The notes under the pieces are model-generated. The model saw only the letters and a list, made by a program, of their open reading frames with translations. It ran no database searches and was not told where the DNA came from. From an uncultured Bacteroidales bacterium (lineage in GTDB: Bacteria; Bacteroidota; Bacteroidia; Bacteroidales; UBA932), in assembly GCA_905234475.1 (NCBI GenBank), contig CAJOHX010000007.1:84280-148279 (forward strand): a DNA stretch of 64,000 nucleotides. The letters run 5' to 3'. This document shows positions 1-7,962 of the stretch, one piece after another. Position numbers and translations under genes: made by a program. Each line of letters begins with the position of its first letter. Within the stretch, counting starts at the first letter, position 1.

Positions 1-1
1 C

Positions 2-406
2 CGCATGGTCGGCATCGACCTGGTCCGGCACGGCCAGGCGCACATCGTGCGCGCCGCGCAGGAGGGCATCGCGTTCTCCTTCCGCTATGGCATCGACATC
101 ATGAAGGACATGGGCCTCAAGCCGGACGTGATCCGCGCCGGCAAGGCCAACATGTTCCTCAGCCCGCTGTTCCGCACGACGCTCGCCACGCTCTGCGACG
201 CCCGCATCGAGCTCTTCGACACCGACGGCTCGCTGGGCGCTGCCCGCGGCGCCGCGCTCGGAGCCGGCATCTACAAGACCACGGACGAGGCGTTCTCCAC
301 CCTGGAGCGGCTGGATGTCATCGAGCCGGAGGCCGAATGGAAGCAGCCGCTGGAGGTTGCCTACGGCCGCTGGAAACAAGAACTCAGCAATTCACTCAAA
401 TACTAA
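2..406 (+). CDS. xylB: Xylulokinase, C-terminal part (cut by window start)
   Basis: This is the C-terminal ~135 residues of an FGGY-family sugar kinase; the 5' end lies outside the window. The visible part has the family's second ATPase subdomain, including the helix around [18 protein letters not shown] and the glycine/alanine-rich segment [13 protein letters not shown] near the end. Xylulokinase phosphorylates D-xylulose to D-xylulose-5-phosphate, which feeds the pentose phosphate pathway. The substrate assignment rests on position: the stop codon is 14 nt before the start of xylose isomerase, and a xylose transporter follows, giving the order xylB-xylA-xylE. A different FGGY kinase cannot be excluded from the fragment alone. 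Confidence 0.85.
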   Translation, partial: RMVGIDLVRHGQAHIVRAAQEGIAFSFRYGIDIMKDMGLKPDVIRAGKANMFLSPLFRTTLATLCDARIELFDTDGSLGAARGAALGAGIYKTTDEAFSTLERLDVIEPEAEWKQPLEVAYGRWKQELSNSLKY

Positions 407-420
407 TTTCTATTAAAATT

Positions 421-1740
421 ATGGCAAAAAAAGAGTACTTCCCCGGAGTAGGGAAAATCAATTTCGAAGGCCCGGAGTCCAAGAACCCCCTCGCTTTCCA
501 TTACTATGATGCAGAGAAGGTTGTCTGCGGCAAGAAGATGAAGGACTGGTTCAAATTCGCCATGGCCTGGTGGCACACCCTCGGCCAGGCGTCCGGCGAC
601 CCGTTCGGCGGCCAGACCCGCAGCTATGCCTGGGACAAGGGCCGTGATCCGTATGCCCGCGCCCGTGCCAAGGCTGACGCCGGCTTCGAGATCATGCAGA
701 AGCTGGGCATCGGCTACTACTGCTTCCACGATATCGACCTGATCGAGGACTGCGAGGACATCGCCGAGTATGAGGCCCGTCTGAAGGACATCACCGACTA
801 CCTCCTCGAGAAGCAGAAAGAGACCGGCATCAAGAACCTCTGGGGCACTGCCAACGTGTTTGGCAACAAGCGCTACATGAACGGCGCCGCCACCAACCCC
901 GAGTTCGACATCGTCGCCCGCGCCGCTGCGCAGATCAAGAACGCGATTGACGCCACCATCAAGCTGGGCGGCACCAGCTATGTGTTCTGGGGCGGCCGCG
1001 AAGGCTACTATTCCCTGCTGAACACCCAGATGCAGCGTGAGAAGGACCACCTCGCCAAGATGCTCACCGCGGCCCGCGACTACGCCCGCGCCAAGGGCTT
1101 CAAGGGCACCTTCCTCATCGAGCCGAAGCCGATGGAGCCGACCAAGCACCAGTACGACGTCGACACGGAGACCGTGATCGGCTTCCTGCGCGCCAACGGC
1201 CTGGACAAGGACTTCAAGGTCAACATCGAGGTCAACCACGCCACCCTCGCCGGCCACACCTTCGAGCATGAGCTCACCGTCGCCCGTGAGAACGGCTTCC
1301 TCGGCAGCATCGACGCCAACCGCGGCGACGCCCAGAACGGCTGGGATACCGACCAGTTCCCGGTGGATCCTTACGACCTGACCATCGCCATGATGGAGAT
1401 CATCCGCAACGGCGGCTTCAAGGACGGCGGCACCAACTTCGACGCCAAGCTCCGCCGCTCCTCCACGGATCCCGAGGACATCTTCATCGCCCACATCAGC
1501 GCCATGGACGCCATGGCTCACGCCCTGCTCAACGCTGCCGCCGTGCTCGAGGAGAGCCCGCTGCCCAAGATGGTCAAGGATCGCTACGCTTCCTTCGACA
1601 AGGGCCTCGGCAAGAAGTTCGAGGAAGGCAAGGCTACGCTTGAGGATCTCTACAAGTACGCCAAGAAGAACGGCGAGCCTGTGGCTGCTTCCGGCAAGCA
1701 GGAGCTGTATGAAACCCTCCTGAACCTCTACGCGAAGTAA
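421..1740 (+). CDS. xylA: Xylose isomerase
   Basis: The 439-aa product is a full-length xylose isomerase, a cytoplasmic TIM-barrel enzyme that converts D-xylose to D-xylulose using two divalent metals. The start is set at the ATG at 421 ([13 protein letters not shown]), because the reading frame upstream overlaps the kinase and is not family-like. Recognisable signatures include the catalytic-histidine region [10 protein letters not shown], the metal ligands in [16 protein letters not shown] and [17 protein letters not shown], and the C-terminal metal site [19 protein letters not shown]. The gene sits between xylB and the xylose transporter, and its stop codon shares one base with the next start (TAATG). 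This suggests translational coupling. Confidence 0.97.
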   Translation: MAKKEYFPGVGKINFEGPESKNPLAFHYYDAEKVVCGKKMKDWFKFAMAWWHTLGQASGDPFGGQTRSYAWDKGRDPYARARAKADAGFEIMQKLGIGYYCFHDIDLIEDCEDIAEYEARLKDITDYLLEKQKETGIKNLWGTANVFGNKRYMNGAATNPEFDIVARAAAQIKNAIDATIKLGGTSYVFWGGREGYYSLLNTQMQREKDHLAKMLTAARDYARAKGFKGTFLIEPKPMEPTKHQYDVDTETVIGFLRANGLDKDFKVNIEVNHATLAGHTFEHELTVARENGFLGSIDANRGDAQNGWDTDQFPVDPYDLTIAMMEIIRNGGFKDGGTNFDAKLRRSSTDPEDIFIAHISAMDAMAHALLNAAAVLEESPLPKMVKDRYASFDKGLGKKFEEGKATLEDLYKYAKKNGEPVAASGKQELYETLLNLYAK

Positions 1741-3164
1741 TGGCTGCGGCTAACCAAGAAAAAGGATCCGGAGCGTATCTGTTCTCGATCGTGCTCGTCG
1801 CCGTGCTCGGCGGCCTGCTGTTCGGATACGATACGGCCGTGATTTCCGGTGCGGAGCGGGGTCTTCAGGCGTTCTTCGAGGGCGCCAAAGACTTCGCCTA
1901 CACCGATTTCCTGCACGGCTTCACGTCCTCCAGCGCCCTGATCGGATGCATCATCGGCAGCGCGCTCTCCGGTCTGTTCGCCGGCAAGTTCGGGCGCAAG
2001 AAGAGCCTGTTCTTCGCGGGCGTCTGCTTCTTCCTGAGCGCCGCCGGTTCCTATTATCCTGAGTTCCTGTTCTTCGAGAAGGGCGTTGCTTGCAAGTCCC
2101 TCTGGGTGGCATTCAACCTCTACCGCGTGCTCGGCGGCATCGGCGTGGGTATGGCTTCGGCCATCTGCCCGATGTACATCGCCGAGGTGGCCCCGGCCAA
2201 CAAGCGCGGCAAGCTGGTGTCGTGGAACCAGTTCGCGATTATCTTCGGCCAGCTGGTCGTCTATTTCGTGAACTTCCTGATCATCCAGTCGCACAAGAAC
2301 GACCCCGCCATCGTCGAATGGACGAACCAGGTGGGCTGGCGCCTGATGTTCGGCTCCGAGTGCGTGCCGGCCGGCCTGTTCACCCTGCTGATCCTGCTCG
2401 TGCCGGAGACGCCGCGTTATCTCGTGATGTCCGGCCAGGAGGACAAGGCCCTGAACGTGCTGACCCGCATCAACGGCCGCAGCATGGCCGAGCAGATCCT
2501 CTCCGACATCAAGAACACGGTCGTGGAGAAGAAGGAGAAGCTCATGGCCTATGGCTTCATTGTGATCTTCATCGGCTGCATGCTCAGCGTGTTCCAGCAG
2601 TTCGTCGGCATCAACGCGGTGCTCTATTTCGCCCCGCGTATCTTTGAGTCGATGGGCATGGGCAACGCCATGACGCAGACGGTCGTGATGGGTATCGTGA
2701 ACATCAGCTTCACCCTCGTCGCCATCTTCACGGTGGAGAAGCTCGGCCGCAAGCCGCTGCTCATCACGGGTTCCCTGGGCATGGCCCTCGGCGCCCTGGG
2801 CGTGGCTCTCGCCGACGCCGTTCCGGGCGTGCCCGGCATCGTGGGCGTGCTCAGCATCATGATCTACTCCGCGTCCTTCATGTTCAGCTGGGGTCCGATT
2901 TGCTGGGTGCTTATCTCCGAGATCTTCCCGAACACGATCCGCGGCGCCGCCGTGGCCATCGCCGTGGCCTTCCAGTGGATTTCGAACTTCATCGTGAGCT
3001 CCACCTTCGTGCCGCTCTACACCTGGAGTCCGGCTTTCACCTACGGGCTGTACTGCGTGATGTGCCTGCTGGCCGCCCTGTTCGTGTGGCGCCTGGTCCC
3101 CGAGACCAAGGGCAAGACCCTCGAGGACATGTCCGCCCTGTGGCGCTCCCGCCAGAAAGCGTAA
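1740..3164 (+). CDS. xylE: D-xylose:H+ symporter, MFS sugar porter family
   Basis: The 474-aa inner-membrane protein has about 12 hydrophobic segments and the sugar-porter signatures of the major facilitator superfamily. These are GGLLFGYDTAVISGA in TM1, the GRKK loop after TM2, VPETPRYLVMSGQ before the central loop, QQFVGINAVLYFAPRIF in TM7, and VPETKGKTLEDM after TM12. It matches the XylE/GLUT type that imports D-xylose with a proton. Its ATG overlaps the xylA stop by one base, and a strong terminator follows, so it closes the xylBAE operon. Substrate is inferred from the neighbours; related porters also carry glucose, arabinose or galactose. Confidence 0.93.
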   Translation: MAAANQEKGSGAYLFSIVLVAVLGGLLFGYDTAVISGAERGLQAFFEGAKDFAYTDFLHGFTSSSALIGCIIGSALSGLFAGKFGRKKSLFFAGVCFFLSAAGSYYPEFLFFEKGVACKSLWVAFNLYRVLGGIGVGMASAICPMYIAEVAPANKRGKLVSWNQFAIIFGQLVVYFVNFLIIQSHKNDPAIVEWTNQVGWRLMFGSECVPAGLFTLLILLVPETPRYLVMSGQEDKALNVLTRINGRSMAEQILSDIKNTVVEKKEKLMAYGFIVIFIGCMLSVFQQFVGINAVLYFAPRIFESMGMGNAMTQTVVMGIVNISFTLVAIFTVEKLGRKPLLITGSLGMALGALGVALADAVPGVPGIVGVLSIMIYSASFMFSWGPICWVLISEIFPNTIRGAAVAIAVAFQWISNFIVSSTFVPLYTWSPAFTYGLYCVMCLLAALFVWRLVPETKGKTLEDMSALWRSRQKA

Positions 3165-3184
3165 ATCATTGTTTCATTTCCATC

Positions 3185-3220
3185 AAAACCGGCCGGATGT
3201 CGAATCCGACCGGTTTTTTT
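3185..3220 (+). terminator. Intrinsic terminator of the xylose operon
   Basis: Twenty bases after the xylE stop there is a 14-bp stem (3185-3198 with 3204-3217) having one mismatch and a 5-nt loop, followed by an uninterrupted T run to 3220. This is a textbook rho-independent terminator for the plus-strand operon. Confidence 0.92.
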
Positions 3221-3291
3221 GTTGTTCCGAGCACTTTCCCCGCCGGTTCTTTGTCATTTTCCTGTTCCGATCGGCGAATCTACGCCCGTTT

Positions 3292-3446
3292 CCTCCTTGT
3301 TCAAAAAGACCTGCGGGCCCACCCTGCCCCTGACGCCATTGGGCGGCATATCTGCTCCGCAGGTCTCGCGCCGGAGCCGACACCTGCGGAGCCCGTCCCC
3401 CGCCTACACCACTCTATGGCCGACCGGCTCCTCAGGTGTTTTTGAT
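3292..3446. repeat. 155-bp palindrome-rich repeat, copy A (inverted relative to 7002-7156)
   Basis: This stretch is the reverse complement of 7002-7156, with the same length, no gaps and about nine mismatches. It contains nested palindromes. AGACCTGCGG (3307-3316) pairs with CCGCAGGTCT (3357-3366). A 13-bp pair at 3380-3392 and 3427-3439 has one mismatch and is followed by a T run. It fills most of the 322-bp gap between xylE and the GH2 gene and ends just before the GH2 promoter. No open frame in it looks like a protein. Together with copy B it brackets a GH2 gene and a RAYT transposase gene. Confidence 0.9.
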
Positions 3447-3452
3447 CAAGGG

Positions 3453-3481
3453 TTTGTTAACCACTTTTTTTACTACCTTTG
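3453..3481 (+). promoter_or_regulatory. Bacteroidetes-type promoter of the GH2 gene
   Basis: TTTG at 3453-3456 (the -33 position) and TACCTTTG at 3474-3481 (the -7 box) match the Bacteroidetes consensus TTTG/TAnnTTTG with 17 nt between them. The GH2 ATG starts only 5 nt after the -7 box, so the transcript would be leaderless or nearly so. Confidence 0.7.
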
Positions 3482-3486
3482 TCTTC

Positions 3487-5984
3487 ATGAATCGATTCCT
3501 GGCTACCCTTCCCCTGATCCTCCTGTGCCTGGCCTGCCAGCGGGGGGCCGCGCCTGTGCAGCGCGGAGAAGATTTCAATTTCGACTGGCGCTTTACGCTC
3601 GGCGACGAGCCGGCCTTTGCGGAGACCGGCTTTGACGACGCCGCCTGGCGCGAACTCCACCTGCCCCACGACTGGAGCATCGAGGGGGATTTCTCCCTGG
3701 ACAATCCTTCTACCCCCAGTGGCGGCGCGCTGCCCGGCGGTATCGGCTGGTACCGCAAGCATTTCCGTGTGCCGGCGATGCCGAGGGCAAGCCGCAGAAG
3801 GCGGTGTGCGTGGAGTTTGACGGCGTCTTCATGAACAGCACCGTCTATGTCAACGGCCGGGAGTTCGGGACGCGCCCGTACGGCTACAGTTCCTTCTCCT
3901 ATGATATCACGTCCGCGCTGGTCCCGGGCGAGAACCTAATCGCTGTGCGCTGCGACAACGCCGACCAGCCCAATTCCCGCTGGTATGCGGGCTGCGGCAT
4001 CTACCGCAATGTCCGGCTGGTGGTGACCGACCCGGTCCACGTGGCCTACAATGGCTTCTACGTGCGTGCGACGCAGGTTTCGGACGCCCAGGCCCGGGTG
4101 GTAATGACCGTGGAGACGGCGGGGACGCGGCCCGGGATGGAGCTGCAGTATGAATTCCGCATCCTGGATGCGAAGGGCCGGACGGTCGCCCGCACGGAGG
4201 CCGCCGGCGCGCCGGTCTGCGAAGTCTCGCTCGACCTGGCGCGGCCACATCGCTGGGACATCGACGACACCTACCTCTATACCGCGCAGGTGAGCGTATC
4301 CGCGGAAGGGATGAAGGACACCTACGCCACCCGCTTCGGCGTGCGCACCACGGCGTGGGACGCCGACCGCGGCTTCTTCCTCAACGGGCGGCCGCTCAAG
4401 CTGCTCGGCGTGTGCCTGCACCACGATATGGGCTGCCTCGGCACGGCCGTGCATTTCCGCGCGCTCCAGCGCGAGCTCCAGATCCTCAAGGACATGGGCG
4501 TAAACGCCATCCGCACCTCGCACAACCCGCCCGCACCGGAGCTGCTCGAGCTCTGCGACGAGATGGGCTTCGTGGTGATGGACGAGGCGATGGACATGTG
4601 GCGCAAGCGCAAGACCCAGTACGACTACGCCCGCTTCTTCGACGAGTGGCATGTGCGTGACGTCCAGGACTTTGTCAAGCGCGACCGCAACCACCCCTCC
4701 ATCGTCATGTGGAGCATCGGCAACGAGATTGGCGAGCAGAGCGACTCGCGCGACGACAACACGGAGAACCTCACGCCCGAGCAGGCCAATGCGCTGCTCA
4801 ATTTCATCCATTCGCTGAACCAGAATGACCCTTCGGAGAACAATCCCAATGTCCTGCTGACCAGGCACATGGCGCAGCTGATTCGCGACCTGGACACCAC
4901 CCGCGCCATCACCGCCGGCTGCAACGGCGTGTGGCCGGGCAACAACCTGCTGCGCAGCGGCGCGCTGGACGTGTACGGATTCAACTACCACCCGCAGCTG
5001 TATGACTCCTGCCGGGTCTGGTTCCCGGGCAAGCCGCTGATCGGCTCGGAGACCGTCTCCTCGCTCAACAGCCGGGGCATCTATTTCCAGCCCTCCACGG
5101 ATAAGAAAAAGTTGCCGGGCCGCGGCTGGATGTACACCGCCGAGGGCGAGGTGGACTGGGACCATCAGGTCACGGCGTATGACGCCTGCAGCGCCCCGTG
5201 GGCCGATTTCCACGAGGATGCGTGGATCGCCGTGCGCGACCGCGACTTCATCGCGGGCACCTTCATCTGGACGGGCTTCGACTACCTGGGCGAGCCCACG
5301 CCGTACGGCTGGCCTTCGCGCAGCTCGTACTTCGGCGTCGTGGACCTGGCCGGCTTCCCCAAGGACGCCTACTGGCTGTATCAGTCGGAGTGGACGGACC
5401 GCACGGTCCTGCACCTCTTCCCGCACTGGAACTGGCGGGAGGGCGAGCCCGTGGACGTCTGGGCCTATTACAACAATGCCGACGAAGTGGAGCTCTTCGT
5501 CAACGGGGAGTCCTACGGCCGCCAGTCCAAGACGCCCGAGCTGCTGCACGTGCAGTGGCTGGGCGTGCCCTTCCATGCGGGCAGCATCGAGGTTGTCTCC
5601 TACAAAAACGGCCGTGAAGTGGCGCGGGAGGCCCGTTACACGGCGGGCGAGCCCGTCTCGCTCCGCCTCACGCCCGACCGCCGCACCATCGCGGCCGACG
5701 GCTATGACCTGAGCTACGTGACCGTGGAGGCGCTCGACGCCAACGGTCGCGTGGTGCCCACCGCCACCGACATGCTTCACTTCAGCGTCGAAGGCGCTGG
5801 CGAACTCTTCGGCGTGGACAACGGCAACGCCGCCGACACCCTCTCCTTGAAGGGCCGCGACAAGGCCCTGTTCAGCGGCAAGGCCCTCGCGGTCGTCCGC
5901 TCCCTGCGCGGCGAGCCTGGCACCGCCACCCTCACCGTCAGCAGCGACTTCGCCTCCGTCAAGACCAACATCGCCGTGAAATAG
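3487..5984 (+). pseudogene. GH2 beta-galactosidase-like lipoprotein, frameshifted near 3775
   Basis: The product is a glycoside hydrolase family 2 exo-enzyme (beta-galactosidase type), about 832 aa if the frame is repaired. It begins with a lipoprotein signal peptide (MNRFLATLPLILLCLACQ, lipobox Cys at about residue 18), so it would be tethered to an envelope membrane. The GH2 sugar-binding domain follows, then the immunoglobulin-like domain and the TIM barrel. The acid/base Glu lies in MWSIGNEIGEQ and the nucleophile Glu in PLIGSETVSS. C-terminal Ig-like domains run to the end. The N-terminal frame reaches GIGWYRKHFRVP and then fails at about 3771-3777; the rest continues in the -1 frame from about 3780. 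Adding one G to the ccggc at about 3773 restores the frame. It may therefore be an intact gene with a sequencing indel. Confidence 0.85.
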
Positions 5985-6926
5985 CTATTTCACAAAGGCT
6001 TCCAGATTCTCCCGGCTCAGACCAACGAGCCGGGAGATTTGTTTCAGGGAGCAATTGTACCGGCGCCTTATTTCTTTTGCCAGACGTAAACGCTGGGTGG
6101 TGTCCAATTCCCGGGAGGATTCTTTTCCGTAAAGCTCCCGCATAATCTCCCTTTTATGTTGTCGCATCTCCCCATCCGGCAGGCTGAGGCGGGAAATGGC
6201 GCCGCCGCGGGATTCTATGTCTTCCTCTTTGCTTCGGGAGAGGAAGAAATGATAAGATTTGTGAGACTTGAAGATCTGTTCAACCAGTTCCGTAGGGATG
6301 TAGTTAGATGGAAGGATCAAATCACCTACCACCTCCAGCGTGTCCGGCAAAGGTTCTCTTGTATGAAAGATCTCCTCTTTCTTCTGGGCGCTGAGGCCTT
6401 CCAGCGTGGTCTTTCTTGCATCCCAGGAAGGTGCCGCCCATGTGTGGGAAGATCTGAAATACAAAGGGCCGCTTGACCAGGGATAATCGTGCACTTGCCA
6501 GGAAAGACCAGCTGCAACAGGGTTCTTGATGACATAGCAGACAGCCGTTTTGAGATAAGCGTCATCCGTGATCTCCTGGTGATGGATGGGAAGTTCCCGG
6601 AGGTCCCGGCTCAAGCCATGCCGACGGGCGACAGTCATGGAGATATTCCGGACATACTCGTGCATAAAGCGCTTGCATGCCTCAAGGTCTCCATACAAGA
6701 TGAAATGCACATGGTTATCCATCAGGCAAAATGCCAGGATAATAATATCGAACTTCCTCGCAACCAGATAAATGCGGTTCATTGCCTGGACATAATCCGC
6801 CTCGTCGCGGAACAAGACGTCCCGGACGGTGCCGTCCGTGGAAAAATGCCAGCAGTTGCGAACAGGGAGGTTTTGTCCTTTTACAAAAGGGAGGCCGATG
6901 GCCAAATCAGTAAAGATGGTTTCCAT
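5985..6926 (-). CDS. REP-associated tyrosine transposase (RAYT), Y1/HUH type
   Basis: The 313-aa protein belongs to the IS200/IS605-like Y1 transposase superfamily, in the RAYT branch linked to genomic REP palindromes. The HUH metal site is the H-V-H of MDNHVHF (His72 and His74), after the family's A-F-C-L-M-D-N lead. A downstream helix holds the candidate catalytic tyrosine (Tyr91, in HEYVRNI). The segment YVIKNPVAAGLSWQVHDYPW is typical of RAYTs. The last ~35 residues (IRRRYNCSLKQISRLVGLSR) look like a DnaA-type helix-turn-helix. RAYTs are usually single-copy domesticated genes that nick REP hairpins. REP-like palindromes occur elsewhere in this window (40604, 48705), and a palindromic 155-bp repeat lies just upstream of this gene. 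It is tail-to-tail with the GH2 gene with no spacer. Confidence 0.9.
   Translation of the reverse strand: METIFTDLAIGLPFVKGQNLPVRNCWHFSTDGTVRDVLFRDEADYVQAMNRIYLVARKFDIIILAFCLMDNHVHFILYGDLEACKRFMHEYVRNISMTVARRHGLSRDLRELPIHHQEITDDAYLKTAVCYVIKNPVAAGLSWQVHDYPWSSGPLYFRSSHTWAAPSWDARKTTLEGLSAQKKEEIFHTREPLPDTLEVVGDLILPSNYIPTELVEQIFKSHKSYHFFLSRSKEEDIESRGGAISRLSLPDGEMRQHKREIMRELYGKESSRELDTTQRLRLAKEIRRRYNCSLKQISRLVGLSRENLEAFVK
6007..6045 (+). terminator. Terminator hairpin for GH2, inside the RAYT 3' coding end
   Basis: A perfect 11-bp stem (6008-6018 with 6027-6037, 8-nt loop) is followed by TTTGTTT on the plus strand. It starts 23 nt after the GH2 stop codon, within the last codons of the opposing RAYT gene. 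Confidence 0.7.
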
Positions 6927-6946
6927 AGTCCAGTCATGTTTCTATA

Positions 6947-6978
6947 CAAAGGTGGGGAAATCTCATCTTTAATCCAAA
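6947..6978 (-). promoter_or_regulatory. Likely promoter of the RAYT gene
   Basis: Read on the minus strand, TTTG (6975-6978) and CACCTTTG (6947-6954) are 20 nt apart and lie about 20 nt upstream of the ATG. The -7 box has one mismatch to TAnnTTTG, so this is a moderate call. Confidence 0.45.
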
Positions 6979-7001
6979 CAATTTATTGCATTTTAACCTT
7001 A

Positions 7002-7156
7002 ATCAAAAACACCTGAGGAGCCGGTCGGCCATAGAGTGGTGTAGGCGGGGGACGGGTTCCGCAGGTGTCGGCTCCGGCGCGAGACCTGCGGAGCAGATAT
7101 GGCGCTCAATGGCGCCAGAGGCGGGGTGGGCCCGCAGATGATTTTGAACAAGGAGG
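7002..7156. repeat. 155-bp palindrome-rich repeat, copy B (inverted relative to 3292-3446)
   Basis: This is the inverted partner of 3292-3446, about 94% identical over 155 bp with no gaps. It keeps the inner palindrome CTGCGG/CCGCAG and the T-run-flanked 13-bp stem. Some differences between the copies alter one arm of a stem. It occupies most of the gap between the RAYT promoter and the nitroreductase promoter. I see no gene in it. Confidence 0.9.
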
Positions 7157-7190
7157 GAGGGGGGCGGTGGCGCGGCGCCCAAAGTTTTTT

Positions 7191-7198
7191 TATATTTG
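7191..7198 (+). promoter_or_regulatory. -7 promoter box of the nitroreductase gene
   Basis: TATATTTG is a perfect TAnnTTTG box, 23 nt upstream of the ATG at 7222. It lies outside the inverted-repeat-bounded segment. Confidence 0.65.
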
Positions 7199-7221
7199 CA
7201 GCAACAGACCAGATAATCAAT

Positions 7222-7842
7222 ATGATCAGAAAGACCTTTATCCTGCTGGCGGCGGCCCTGGTGATGGGCTGCGCCGGGCCGGCGACCGCGCCGAAGGCGG
7301 ACGCCGTGATGGACAACATCCTCAGCCGCAAGAGCGTCCGCAGCTATACGGACCAGAAGCTCACCGACGGGCAGATCGAAACCCTGCTGCGGGCGGCGAT
7401 GGCCGCCCCGTCCGGGAGCAATATCCAGCCGTGGAGCTTCGTGGTGCTCACCGACGCCTCGGAGTACGAGACCATCTTCGCAGGCAATTTCAACATGGAC
7501 AAGTTCAAGCAGGCCGCGGCCGTAATCGTGCTCTGCGCCGACACGACGGTGACCCGTACGCCGCGCGGCGGGGGAGAGCCGGTCGTGCAGCCGAACGGCA
7601 CCTGGCGCGACGATCTCGGCGCTGCCACGGAGAATCTCCTGCTGGCGGCCGAGAGCATGGGCCTGGGCGCCGTCTGGACGGCCAGTTATCCGTACAAGGA
7701 CCGCTATATGCCGCCCAAGCAGGCACTGGGCCTGCCGGACACCGTCATCCCGTATTCGATCGTGCCGGTCGGCTATCCCGCGGGCGACGAGCAGCCGAAG
7801 GACAAGTGGAATCCTGACAGGGTCCACTACGGCCGCTGGTAG
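7222..7842 (+). CDS. Nitroreductase-family lipoprotein
   Basis: The 206-aa protein starts at 7222 with a signal peptide ending in a lipobox (ALVMGCAGP, Cys at about residue 17). The open frame extends upstream through the 155-bp repeat, but that part is not protein-like. The rest is a nitroreductase-like FMN-binding fold: SRKSVRSYTDQKLTDGQIE is the usual N-terminal flavin-phosphate-binding segment, followed by MAAPSGSNIQPWSFVVLTD. The C-terminal part holds AAESMGLGAVWTASYPYKDR and ends in DRVHYGRW. Such enzymes reduce nitro groups or related electron acceptors with NAD(P)H and are usually cytoplasmic, so envelope localisation is unusual. Electron donor and substrate cannot be told from sequence. 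Confidence 0.88.
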   Translation: MIRKTFILLAAALVMGCAGPATAPKADAVMDNILSRKSVRSYTDQKLTDGQIETLLRAAMAAPSGSNIQPWSFVVLTDASEYETIFAGNFNMDKFKQAAAVIVLCADTTVTRTPRGGGEPVVQPNGTWRDDLGAATENLLLAAESMGLGAVWTASYPYKDRYMPPKQALGLPDTVIPYSIVPVGYPAGDEQPKDKWNPDRVHYGRW

Positions 7843-7867
7843 GGCGCGTTTTTTGCAGAAGAGGGGA

Positions 7868-7904
7868 GCGCATTTGCAAAGTTGCTGCAAATGCGCTAAC
7901 TTTG
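7868..7904 (+). promoter_or_regulatory. secA promoter with overlapping 11-bp inverted repeat
   Basis: TAACTTTG at 7897-7904 is the -7 box and TTTG at 7873-7876 fits the -33 element. A perfect 11-bp inverted repeat (7868-7878 with 7886-7896, 7-nt loop) covers the -33 element and ends exactly where the -7 box begins. It could be an operator for secA or a hairpin terminating the nitroreductase transcript. No T run follows, which slightly favours the operator reading. Confidence 0.55.
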
Positions 7905-7962
7905 CATTCCTTGCGCGCTATCGTGCGCGCGAACCGATTAATAAAACGAAAATACTGTCATA

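Noticed and set aside
3760..3790. Programmed ribosomal frameshifting in the GH2 gene (and at 16586 and 24168)
   Set aside because: No slippery heptamer or clear downstream structure is visible, the gene families do not use it, and each break is repaired by one base in a G run.
3292..7156. A conventional insertion sequence or composite transposon
   Set aside because: There is no DDE transposase and I see no target-site duplication outside the repeats; RAYT proteins are not known to move cassettes this way. The mobile reading is kept only as one option.
7003..7890. Open frames running through the 155-bp repeats, on the minus strand at 7003-7890 and on the plus strand at 2900-3445
   Set aside because: The shared ends arise from the repeat sequence itself; the rest shadows the nitroreductase and xylE genes.
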